Positions 1 through 7,119 of a stretch of DNA of 64,000 nt are shown here, one piece after another; the first letter of the stretch is position 1; every line of letters begins with the position of its first letter. The stretch lies in assembly GCF_016031625.1 (NCBI RefSeq), contig NZ_JACCHP010000029.1, positions 1 to 64,000 of the forward strand, written 5' to 3'. The notes beneath the pieces were generated by a model. It had not been told where the DNA came from. It saw only the letters and a list, made by a program, of their open reading frames with translations, and did no database searches. The translations under genes were made by a program, and so were the position numbers. The DNA is from Bradyrhizobium agreste (GTDB lineage Bacteria; Pseudomonadota; Alphaproteobacteria; Rhizobiales; Xanthobacteraceae).

Positions 1-1
1 G

Positions 2-286
2 CGTGACGGCGGCCCAGGGCCTCTGCGGCCCCTGAGCGATGCATTCGAGCCCGAGGACGTTCCCCTGCTGGAAGCCTGTTGCGCTCAACTTGAAGGCAAG
101 ACGGAGCGACAGAAAAATCCCCATCCGAAGGGATCACTGGCGCGCGCAGCTTGGGTCTGCGCGCGCCTCGGCGGATGGACCGGCTATTACGGCAAGCCAG
201 GCCCGATCGTCATGCTCGAGGGCTGGCTCGAGTTCCAGGCCATGAAGCGCGGTGCAAAGCTAATGATCCCCGGAGGTGATCTGTGA
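2..286 (+). CDS. IS4-family transposase, C-terminal fragment (5' end outside window)
   Basis: The frame open from base 2 encodes about 94 residues ending at TGA 284-286. The part around WVCARLGGWTGYYGKPGP and the following LEGWLEFQAMKRG matches the C-terminal region of Tn5/IS4-type DDE transposases, which usually read ARLGGW..YY..PGP. The catalytic DDE residues would lie upstream, outside the window. It is therefore the tail of an insertion sequence whose intactness cannot be judged here. The right-hand inverted repeat of the element was not identified. The overlapping ATG ORF at 39-245 is in another frame and has no such similarity. Confidence 0.75.
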   Translation, partial: RDGGPGPLRPLSDAFEPEDVPLLEACCAQLEGKTERQKNPHPKGSLARAAWVCARLGGWTGYYGKPGPIVMLEGWLEFQAMKRGAKLMIPGGDL

Positions 287-365
287 ATCCGGTAGCCCTC
301 CAGGGGAGGGTAACAGCGCGGCGCACTCCCCAACTATGCAGCCGCGGCAAATCGATACGAAATTA

Positions 366-446
366 TGTATACAGATAACGCGTTATAGGTAATATAGTAA
401 TCAGAAAATCCGCTTGAACCATTCCCGCAGGTCGCTATTGTATACA
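366..446 (+). promoter_or_regulatory. vanA promoter region with two TGTATACA operators
   Basis: The perfect 8-bp palindrome TGTATACA occurs at 366-373 and 439-446, 73 bp apart (about seven helical turns), and both copies are followed by a similar ATAACG. A sigma-70-like promoter fits between them: TTGAAC at 414-419, 16 bp, TATTGT at 436-441, so the second operator overlaps the -10. FCD-type GntR repressors bind short palindromes of this kind. The natural ligand-responsive repressor would be VanR, encoded in the same operon. The pairing is inferred. Confidence 0.55.
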
Positions 447-478
447 TAACGTATTCATAAGCCCGTGGGAGTGAGACA

Positions 479-1528
479 ATGACAAAACCCTTCCCCATGA
501 ACGCCTGGTACGCCGCGGCGTGGGACGCCGACGTCAAGGCGGCGCTGTTGCCGCGGACGATCTGCGGCAAGCATGTCGTGATGTACCGCAAGGCCGACGG
601 CTCGGTGGCCGCGCTGGAGGATGCTTGCTGGCATCGCCTGGTGCCGCTGTCCAAGGGCCGGCTCGAAGGCGACACCGTCGTCTGCGGCTATCACGGTCTC
701 AAGTTCAACGCGCAGGGGCGCTGCACCTTCATGCCCTCGCAGGAGACCATCAATCCCTCGGCCTGCGTGCGCGCCTATCCCGTGGTCGAGCGTCACCGCT
801 ACGTCTGGCTCTGGATGGGCGATCCCGCGCTCGCCGATCCTGCGCTCGTCCCCGACATGCACTGGAATCACGACCCGGCCTGGGCCGGCGACGGCAAGAC
901 CATCCACGTCAATTGCGACTACCGCCTCGTGCTCGACAATCTCATGGACCTCACCCACGAGACCTTCGTGCACGGCTCGTCCATCGGCAATGACGCCGTC
1001 GCGGAAGCGCCGTTCGACGTCACCCACGGCGAGAAGACGGTGACGGTGACGCGCTGGATGCGCAACATCGAGCCGCCGCCGTTCTGGGCCAAGCAGCTCG
1101 GCAAGCCCGGCCGCGTCGACCGCTGGCAGATCATCCGCTTCGAGGCGCCGTGCACCATCGCGATCGACGTCGGCGTTGCGCCGGCGGGGACCGGTGCGCC
1201 GGAAGGCGACCGCTCGCAAGGCGTCAACGGCTTCGTGCTCAACACCATCACGCCGGAGACCGAGAAGACCTGTCATTATTTCTGGTCCTTCGTCCGCAAT
1301 TATCGCCTGGGCGAGCAGCGCCTCACGACCGAGATCCGCGAGGGCGTCTCCGGCATCTTCCGCGAAGACGAGCTGATCCTCGAAGCGCAGCAGCGTGCGA
1401 TGGACGAAAACCCCGACCGCATCTTCTATAACCTCAACATCGACGCCGGCGCGATGTGGTCGCGCAAGCTGATCGACCGGATGGTGGCGAAGGAAAACGC
1501 CCCAAAACACCTTCAGGCCGCGGAGTAG
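479..1528 (+). CDS. vanA: Vanillate O-demethylase-type Rieske oxygenase, catalytic subunit
   Basis: Product of 349 residues, normal for VanA-type Rieske non-heme iron oxygenases that remove methyl groups from methoxy-aromatic acids. The Rieske [2Fe-2S] ligands are visible as CWH (C50, H52) and CGYH (C69, H72). The mononuclear iron site follows in NLMDLTHETFVHG (D157, H160, H165). The start codon lies in GTGAGACA-ATG after a plausible GTGGGAGTGAG ribosome site. It is followed after 3 bp by a GntR regulator and then a matching reductase, as in vanAB clusters. The real substrate could be another methoxybenzoate or an unrelated aromatic acid. Confidence 0.85.
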   Translation: MTKPFPMNAWYAAAWDADVKAALLPRTICGKHVVMYRKADGSVAALEDACWHRLVPLSKGRLEGDTVVCGYHGLKFNAQGRCTFMPSQETINPSACVRAYPVVERHRYVWLWMGDPALADPALVPDMHWNHDPAWAGDGKTIHVNCDYRLVLDNLMDLTHETFVHGSSIGNDAVAEAPFDVTHGEKTVTVTRWMRNIEPPPFWAKQLGKPGRVDRWQIIRFEAPCTIAIDVGVAPAGTGAPEGDRSQGVNGFVLNTITPETEKTCHYFWSFVRNYRLGEQRLTTEIREGVSGIFREDELILEAQQRAMDENPDRIFYNLNIDAGAMWSRKLIDRMVAKENAPKHLQAAE

Positions 1529-1531
1529 AAC

Positions 1532-2284
1532 ATGGCCGAGCGTGAGGTCGACCGCTCCATCTCGCAGACGGTAAAGGCGCAACTCGCGCTGCGCGACCAG
1601 ATCCTGTCGGGCGCCTTGCGGCCAGGCGAGCGCATCTCCGAGCTTCAGGCGGTGGAGACCACAGGCGCCTCGCGCACGCCGGTGCGGATGGCGCTGGTGC
1701 GGCTGGAGGAGGAGGGCCTGCTCGAGGCGATCCCCTCCGGCGGCTTCATGGTGAAGGCGTTTTCCGAGCGCGACATCTCCGATTCCATCGAGCTGCGCGG
1801 CACGCTGGAAGGCCTGGCGGCGCGCTTTGCCGCCGAGCGCGGCGTCTCCGCGCGCGAGCTCGAGCCGCTGAAGGAGTGCCTTGCTGCGATCGACGAGCTG
1901 CTGGGGCAGGTGCCGATCTCGGTCGATGCATTCTCGTCCTATGTTACTCTGAATGCGCGCTTTCATGCGCTGCTCACCGAATTGTCGCGCAGCCCGCCCT
2001 TGATCCGTCAGATCGACCGCGCCTCGGCGCTGCCGTTTGCATCGCCGAGCGGCTTCGTGATGGCGCAATCGGCACTGCCGGAGGCGCAGCAGATCCTGAT
2101 CATCGCCCAGGAGCACCACCGCGTCGTGATCGACGCCATCGAGAACCGCGAAGGCGCGCGCGCCGAGGCCGTCATGCGTGAGCATGCCCGGCTCGCGGTG
2201 CGAAACCTGCGGCTCGCGCTGCGCAACCGCACCCATCTCGACCTCTTGCCGGCGCTCGCGCTGATCAAGACCGCAACCGATTGA
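1532..2284 (+). CDS. vanR: GntR-family regulator, FCD subfamily (VanR-like)
   Basis: Product of 250 residues with an N-terminal winged helix-turn-helix: LRDQILSGALRPGERISE is the typical GntR opening, followed by ASRTPVRMALVRLEEEGLLE as recognition region. An all-helical FCD effector domain fills residues about 85-230. FCD proteins are usually repressors released by a small carboxylic acid. The gene lies between the oxygenase and reductase genes, which is the common place for VanR, so it probably represses this operon in response to vanillate or a related aromatic acid through the TGTATACA sites upstream of vanA. Confidence 0.8.
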   Translation: MAEREVDRSISQTVKAQLALRDQILSGALRPGERISELQAVETTGASRTPVRMALVRLEEEGLLEAIPSGGFMVKAFSERDISDSIELRGTLEGLAARFAAERGVSARELEPLKECLAAIDELLGQVPISVDAFSSYVTLNARFHALLTELSRSPPLIRQIDRASALPFASPSGFVMAQSALPEAQQILIIAQEHHRVVIDAIENREGARAEAVMREHARLAVRNLRLALRNRTHLDLLPALALIKTATD

Positions 2285-2295
2285 GGGCAGTCACC

Positions 2296-3276
2296 ATGCG
2301 CTTCATCGAGACCTGGACCCCCGCAACGCTCGTCGCGACCCGCGATCTCACCCCGAGCGTCCGCGAATTCCTGATCAAGCCGGATCAGTTCGAGGCTACG
2401 GCCTATCCGGTCGGCAGCCACATCAATGTCAGCGTCACCATCGACGGCCTGCCGGAGACGCGGTCCTATTCGCTGGTCGGTGAGGCCTCCCCGCAGGGCT
2501 TCAGAATCGCGGTGCGCCGCACTGATGATTCCCGCGGCGGCTCGCGCTACATGTGGTCCTTGCAACCGGGCGCGCGGCTCGACATCACCCGGCCCGCTTC
2601 GCTGCTCGCGGTCGATTGGACCCGCGACAATTATTGCCTGATTGCCGGCGGCATCGGCATCACCCCGATCCTCGGCGCCGCGCAGGCGCTGGCGCGGCGC
2701 GGAGCGGACGTGACCCTGCATTATGCCGTGCGTTCGCGCAGCGAGGCCGCCTATCTCGGCGATCTCGCCGCAATGCTTGGCGATCGTCTCGTCCTGCATG
2801 TCAGCGAGGAAGGCAGTCGGCTCGATCTCGACGCGCTGTTCGCCTCATTGCCGCGGGGCACGCTGGCCCTGTTCTGCGGCCCGATGCGGATGCTGGATGT
2901 CGCGCGACATGCCTGGATCGGCGCCGGCCATCCTCTCCCCGATCTCCGCTACGAGACCTTCGGCTCCAGCGGCACGCTGCCGACCGAGACGTTCAGGGTG
3001 CGCCTGAAGGACTCCGCTGTCGAGCTCGAAATCCCGCGCGAGCGCTCGATGCTCGACGTGCTCAATGCCAGCGGCTTTGAGGTGATATCCGATTGCAAGC
3101 GCGGCGAATGCGGCCTCTGCGCCATCGACGTGGTCGACGTCGATGGCGAGATCGACCATCGCGACGTCTTCTTCAGCGACCACCAGAAGCAAGCCAACCA
3201 GAAGATCTGCGCCTGCGTCTCCCGCGCGCGGGGCACCATCACGGTCGACACGCTGCTGCGCGCGGATGGGGTCTGA
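2296..3276 (+). CDS. vanB: Vanillate O-demethylase-type reductase (FMN/NAD/[2Fe-2S])
   Basis: Product of 326 residues, the reductase that feeds electrons from NAD(P)H to the Rieske oxygenase. It has an N-terminal flavin-binding barrel (RSYSLVGE at about residue 55), an NAD-binding Rossmann part (GGIGITPILGAAQ) and a C-terminal plant-type ferredoxin domain with CKRGECGLC plus a distal Cys in KICACVS. The ATG at 2296 with GAGGGCAG upstream is preferred over the in-frame TTG at 2281, because it leaves a normal phthalate-dioxygenase-reductase N terminus. The 5' end lies 11 bp after the vanR stop, so the three genes form one operon. Confidence 0.85.
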   Translation: MRFIETWTPATLVATRDLTPSVREFLIKPDQFEATAYPVGSHINVSVTIDGLPETRSYSLVGEASPQGFRIAVRRTDDSRGGSRYMWSLQPGARLDITRPASLLAVDWTRDNYCLIAGGIGITPILGAAQALARRGADVTLHYAVRSRSEAAYLGDLAAMLGDRLVLHVSEEGSRLDLDALFASLPRGTLALFCGPMRMLDVARHAWIGAGHPLPDLRYETFGSSGTLPTETFRVRLKDSAVELEIPRERSMLDVLNASGFEVISDCKRGECGLCAIDVVDVDGEIDHRDVFFSDHQKQANQKICACVSRARGTITVDTLLRADGV

Positions 3277-3296
3277 CGGCTACATCCTGAATGATT

Positions 3297-3384
3297 GTAG
3301 CCCGGACGGAGCGCAGCGAAATCCGGGGCGGTGTTGCTCCGGCGCACACTTGTCCCGGATTGCGCTGCGCTCCATCCGGGCTAC
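3297..3384. repeat. Palindromic intergenic repeat, GTAGCCCGGA family
   Basis: Two inverted arms of about 31 bp, beginning GTAGCCCGGACGGAGCGCAG at 3297 and ending with the complementary CATCCGGGCTAC at 3384, are separated by a short spacer. They differ at only a few bases. The repeat lies between the convergent vanB and GGDEF-EAL genes and could form a long hairpin, possibly acting as a two-way terminator. Confidence 0.8.
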
Positions 3385-3404
3385 GAAGGATCGATCGTAG
3401 AGTC

Positions 3405-5366
3405 CTACGCCGCAAAAGTTGCCCGATACGTCTTCGTCTCCAGCAGCGCCAGCACCCCATCCGCGGCGACCGGCCGGCTGATCAGATAACCCTGCACCTC
3501 GTCGCAAGCGATCTGCCTGAGATATTCGAGCTGGTCGGCGGTCTCGACGCCCTCCGCCACCACGCCGATGCGCAAATCGCGCGCGAGCGAAATCACCGAC
3601 TTCACGATCGCCGCGCAGTCCGGCTGCACCAGCATGTCGCGGATGAAGGACTGGTCGATCTTGATGCGGGTGAACGGCAGCTTGCGCAGGTAGGTCAGCG
3701 AGGAGAAGCCGGTGCCGAAATCGTCCAGCGCCACGGTGACGCCGAGCTCCAGCAGCGCGTTCAGGACCGTCGCGGCCGAGCCGTACTTCGACAGCAGCAT
3801 CGATTCCGTAATCTCGATCTCGAGCCGATGCGGGGCGATCCTGGCGTCGGCGAGCGCCTGCACGATGGTCTGGAGGATGGCCGTGTTGTGAAATTGCGCG
3901 GCCGAGAAATTCACGGCAACCCTGATGTCTTCGGGCCAATCGGCCAGCGTCGCGCAGGCGCGGCGGATGACCCATTCGCCGATCTCGTGGATCAGCCCGG
4001 TCTCCTCGGCGACTGGTATGAATTCACTCGGCGGCACCAGCCCGCGCGAAGGATGCTGCCAGCGCAATAGCGCCTCGAAGCCGGTGATCCGGTTGGTGCC
4101 GAGATCGAGGAACGGCTGGAACACCAGGAACAGCTCGTTGCGCGCGATCGCGCTTGCGAGGTCCGACTGCAGCGCCTTGCGCTCGCGGGACGACCTGTCG
4201 TCGGCCTGCTCGAAGAAGCAGACCGTGCCCGGCCCCGTCTTCTTGGCGCGGTAGAGCGCGGCATCGGCATTCTTCATGAGGTCGAGCGGCGTGTTGCCGT
4301 CGCGCGACGCCAGCACGATGCCGACGCTGGTCGCGCCGACGATCTGGCGGCCCTCGATCTGGAACGGTTCGCTGAAGGCCGCGACGAAGCGTTCGGCGAT
4401 CTCGAGCGCATCTTCCGGCCGCGTCAGATTAGCCATCACCAGTGCGAACTCGTCGCCGCCGATCCGCGCGACGTGCTCGGCGGCACGCGTGCAGCGTTGC
4501 AGGCGGCTTGCGACCTGAACCAGGAATTCGTCGCCAGCGGGATGGCCGAACTGGTCGTTGACCTCCTTGAAGCGGTCGAGATCGAGCAGGAGCACCGCGA
4601 ATTCCTCGCCCGATAGCGCCAGCCGCTTGAGCGCGGCATCGAGCGTTTCGTTGAAGGCAACACGGTTGGGCAGATGGGTCAGGGGATCGAGCCGCACCGT
4701 GCGCTCGGCCTCGATCTGCCGGATGACGCGCCGCGCGAACGCGAACGAATTGACGAACACGCCGCGCAAGAGGACGCTGCCGTAGACCACGACGAGAAAG
4801 GCGATGAGGAGAAAGGCGAGATCACCGTTCCGGCCGAGGCAGATGGCGATGCCGAGAAAGATCGGCGCCGTGAAGGCGATCGCCGCGATCGGAATGGTGG
4901 CAAAGGCGAGCGCGCCGCCGGCCAACATGCCCGAGCACAAGCAGGTGATGATGAGCTGGCCGCCGGCCCCAGCATTGGCGAAGAAGGCGACCGGAACGAT
5001 TCCCCACGCCGAGCCGAGGACGAAGGCGTTGCGCACCAGCCGGTGCATCGCGCGGCGCGAGACGAATTGCGGCTTGGTGATGCGGCGTGCCGCGTGCGAT
5101 TGCAGGCCGAATGCGATGGCGCCGCCGGCAACGGAAGCCGCCCAGATCAGGGCAGGGATCCTGTCCGGGGACGGCCACAGCGCGATCGCGAGCACGATGG
5201 CGTTGCAGGCGTTGGCCAGCATGATGCCGACCGAATAGCCGAGCACCAGCGACATCTGCTCGGCGCGGATATGCCCGGCCATGGCTTCGTCGGTTGCGGG
5301 ACCGCCAAAGGCCGACAGATCGCCGGCGAACAGCCGTGCGACATAGTTGGTCGTTTGAGTCCGCAT
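3405..5366 (-). CDS. Membrane-bound GGDEF-EAL dual-domain cyclic-di-GMP protein
   Basis: Product of 653 residues from the ATG at 5366. An in-frame start at 5498 would add a 44-residue tail of low similarity. Residues about 40-210 hold several hydrophobic segments (for example 46-64, 117-131, 138-175, 184-202), a putative membrane sensor. The GGDEF motif is intact at 303-307 in RIGGDEFALV and the EAL motif is intact at 431-433 in GFEALLRWQHP, so both diguanylate cyclase and phosphodiesterase activity are possible. The allosteric inhibition site upstream of GGDEF reads RAAE instead of RxxD, suggesting loss of product feedback. It probably controls motility, biofilm or attachment. Its signal is unknown. 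Confidence 0.85.
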   Translation of the reverse strand: MRTQTTNYVARLFAGDLSAFGGPATDEAMAGHIRAEQMSLVLGYSVGIMLANACNAIVLAIALWPSPDRIPALIWAASVAGGAIAFGLQSHAARRITKPQFVSRRAMHRLVRNAFVLGSAWGIVPVAFFANAGAGGQLIITCLCSGMLAGGALAFATIPIAAIAFTAPIFLGIAICLGRNGDLAFLLIAFLVVVYGSVLLRGVFVNSFAFARRVIRQIEAERTVRLDPLTHLPNRVAFNETLDAALKRLALSGEEFAVLLLDLDRFKEVNDQFGHPAGDEFLVQVASRLQRCTRAAEHVARIGGDEFALVMANLTRPEDALEIAERFVAAFSEPFQIEGRQIVGATSVGIVLASRDGNTPLDLMKNADAALYRAKKTGPGTVCFFEQADDRSSRERKALQSDLASAIARNELFLVFQPFLDLGTNRITGFEALLRWQHPSRGLVPPSEFIPVAEETGLIHEIGEWVIRRACATLADWPEDIRVAVNFSAAQFHNTAILQTIVQALADARIAPHRLEIEITESMLLSKYGSAATVLNALLELGVTVALDDFGTGFSSLTYLRKLPFTRIKIDQSFIRDMLVQPDCAAIVKSVISLARDLRIGVVAEGVETADQLEYLRQIACDEVQGYLISRPVAADGVLALLETKTYRATFAA

Positions 5367-5485
5367 TTCAGAGCCTGGCAGCGAGAGCCGTTCATTTCGG
5401 CTCGATCCATAGAATTCGCTGCAAACCTTTGACGAACTATGAATTATCCCGCCTGCGGGGGCGGCGTAACCATTTCTGCGTGAGA

Positions 5486-5506
5486 GTATCGATAACAAAT
5501 CGATAC
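5486..5506. promoter_or_regulatory. Perfect 8-bp inverted repeat upstream of the GGDEF-EAL gene
   Basis: GTATCGAT-aacaa-ATCGATAC is a perfect palindrome with a 5-bp AT-rich spacer, centred about 130 bp upstream of the GGDEF-EAL start. The size suits a dimeric repressor or activator site. No regulator can be assigned from the sequence. Confidence 0.35.
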
Positions 5507-5565
5507 AAATGCGGGGCTTGGGATTACGGTTGTAACGAGGGCCGGGCGCTCCCCACTAGTTCGCC

Positions 5566-5734
5566 GTCATGCCCCGGCTTGCCGCCTTCGCTAAGGCTTC
5601 GGCGGCCGAGCACCCTTGTGGCCCCGGCGTAGCCTTGGCGAAGACGGGACCGGGGCATCCAGTACGCCGCGGCCTATCGAGGGATCAGAACTCTCTCTGG
5701 AATACTGGATCGCCCGGTCAAGCGGGGCGATGAC
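5566..5734. repeat. Composite palindromic repeat (GTCATGCCCCGGCTTG family)
   Basis: The stretch between the divergent 5' end of the GGDEF-EAL gene and the 3' end of the SnoaL-like gene holds no ORF of merit. It contains CGTCATGCCCCGGCTTG, the internal pair GGCATCCAGTA / TACTGGATCGCCCGG, and ends in CAAGCGGGGCGATGAC. The inverted arms look like a degraded member of the chromosomal repeats seen elsewhere in the window. From 5367 to 5565 only the small palindrome at 5486-5506 stands out. Confidence 0.6.
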
Positions 5735-5755
5735 ACCTCTGTTGGTGAGACGTCG

Positions 5756-6121
5756 TCACCGCCCGAGCTGCTTCGGATCGTAATAGAACCGCTCCTCGAT
5801 CAGCTCGTCGCCGCGCCAGGTTTGCCACGCGATTTCGTCCAGCGTCCGCGTGACACCTTCGGCATTGGTGAAGCTGAAAACCCAGCGCGTCGCGACTTGA
5901 TCGCCTTCGATCAGGCTCGGACCGATACGTACGGCCTTGACCTCCTTGTTCGCGGCCAGCACGCCGCGCTCCTTCGCGACCAGCTTGTCCCGCCCGACCG
6001 TCGGCGCGGCGTTGTTCTCATACGTCGCTGCATCAGGTGCGCAGAACTGCTCGATCGCGCCGACGAAGTCCCCGTCCTCCAAGCGCTTGGCAAAGGCTTC
6101 GACGATCTCACGGCTCGGCAT
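5756..6121 (-). CDS. SnoaL-like / NTF2-fold small protein
   Basis: Product of 121 residues beginning MPSREIVEAFAKRLEDGD. It has the alpha+beta cone pattern of the SnoaL-like/NTF2 superfamily: N-terminal helix, FCAPDAATYENN, then strands ending in TWRGDELIEERFYYDP. Such proteins are small isomerases, hydrolases or ligand binders, and the substrate cannot be read from sequence. The start is immediately downstream of a strong palindrome at 6141-6176 and the gene is divergent from a TetR regulator, so it is a likely target of that repressor. Confidence 0.75.
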   Translation of the reverse strand: MPSREIVEAFAKRLEDGDFVGAIEQFCAPDAATYENNAAPTVGRDKLVAKERGVLAANKEVKAVRIGPSLIEGDQVATRWVFSFTNAEGVTRTLDEIAWQTWRGDELIEERFYYDPKQLGR

Positions 6122-6140
6122 GGCGACCTCACAAGCTAAA

Positions 6141-6176
6141 ACCGACTGATAGTCGGTAATTACCGACCGATAGTCG
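6141..6176. promoter_or_regulatory. Palindromic operator, probably TetR type
   Basis: The site is centred on GGTAATTACC (6155-6164) with outer arms GACT at 6144-6147 and AGTC at 6172-6175. A second perfect palindrome, CCGACTgatAGTCGG at 6142-6156, is nested in the left half. It lies 20-55 bp upstream of the SnoaL-like start codon, where a repressor would block transcription. The closest regulator is the TetR protein starting at 6476. The link is inferred from position. Confidence 0.6.
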
Positions 6177-6255
6177 AAAAGTCAACTGGTCGCGCGAAGC
6201 GAATTCGATTAGAGCCTGTTTCGATGGGACTTGGCTCGCGCGCCGGCGACGGTGC

Positions 6256-6408
6256 GTTCCCTCCCCCCTTGTGGGGGAGGGCTGGGGAGGGGGGTAGCCC
6301 AGCAAACGGTGCTGGCTGTTGATGATGAACTAGGAGCGGATGTGCGACCCATAGAATCCCCGTGTGGCACCCCCCTCCCTGCCCCTCCCCCACAAGGGGG
6401 GAGGGAAC
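6256..6408. repeat. Inverted repeat with 40-bp arms (CTCCCCCCTTGTGGGGGAGG)
   Basis: The left arm 6256-6295 and right arm 6369-6408 are nearly perfect inverted copies, both beginning or ending with GTTCCCTCCCC and its complement, with a 73-bp unrelated spacer. It lies in the leader between the operator and the TetR gene. A related but shorter copy is at 53624-53768. It could fold into a very stable stem in RNA. Confidence 0.8.
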
Positions 6409-6475
6409 GGACAGACCGGTCCTGGCGCGGCCCAACTGGCTGCGACTTCTAGAAACCACGGGATGCACGAGACCC

Positions 6476-7066
6476 ATGGCCAAGCAGGCGGAGCGGCGCG
6501 CGGCGACATCGGAGGCGATCCTGAGGGCGGCGCGGCGCCTGTTCGGGACGCACGGCTTTGCCGCGACCACCATGGACGACATTGCCGAAGGCGCTTCGGT
6601 TGCCAAGGGCGCGGTCTATCATCACTTCAAGACCAAGGAGGCGGTGTTCGCAGCCGTGTTCGACCAGGTCTCGCGCGACCTCGTTGCCGAGATCGACCGC
6701 GCGGCACGGGCCGAAAAGGACGTGCTCGCCGCCATGGTCGCCGGCACCCAGCACTACTTCGCAGCGACCGCCAAAGGCCCGACCGGCCAGATCATCCTGC
6801 GTGACGGCCCGGCGGTGCTCGGCTGGGAGCGCTGGCGCGAGATCGACGCGCAGCACTTTGGCGGCAAGATGCCGCGCGCGCTCTCCGCCGCGATGGAGGC
6901 CGGCCTGATCGCCCGGCAGCCGGTCGAGCCGCTGGCGCGGCTGCTGCTCGGTGCGGTCACGGAAGCCGCGGTTGCCTGCGCCGGCCGGTCCGATATCGCC
7001 AAGGCCGGCGCGGAATATGCCCGCGCGTTCAAGTCGCTGGTGGAAGCGCTGCGTCTGCCCGCATGA
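6476..7066 (+). CDS. TetR/AcrR-family transcriptional regulator
   Basis: Product of 196 residues. The N-terminal helix-turn-helix is clear: EAILRAARRLFGTHGFAA, TTMDDIAEGASVAKGAVYHH and FKTKEAVFAAVFD. The C-terminal ligand domain begins near residue 70. The ATG at 6476 is preferred because the in-frame upstream extension from 6362 is translated repeat sequence. Divergent from the SnoaL-like gene and followed after 53 bp by a GMC oxidoreductase, it may control either or both, probably through the palindrome at 6141-6176. Confidence 0.85.
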   Translation: MAKQAERRAATSEAILRAARRLFGTHGFAATTMDDIAEGASVAKGAVYHHFKTKEAVFAAVFDQVSRDLVAEIDRAARAEKDVLAAMVAGTQHYFAATAKGPTGQIILRDGPAVLGWERWREIDAQHFGGKMPRALSAAMEAGLIARQPVEPLARLLLGAVTEAAVACAGRSDIAKAGAEYARAFKSLVEALRLPA

Positions 7067-7119
7067 TTGTGGTAGTGACGAACCGGAAACGCCCGCTCTA
7101 ACAAGAAGAACAGTAGCGC

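Noticed and set aside
455-2236. 593-codon ORF on the minus strand over vanA and vanR
   Set aside because: It is antisense to two well-identified genes. Its product is rich in Arg, Ala, Gly and His as expected for reverse frames in GC-rich DNA, and it has no known domain.
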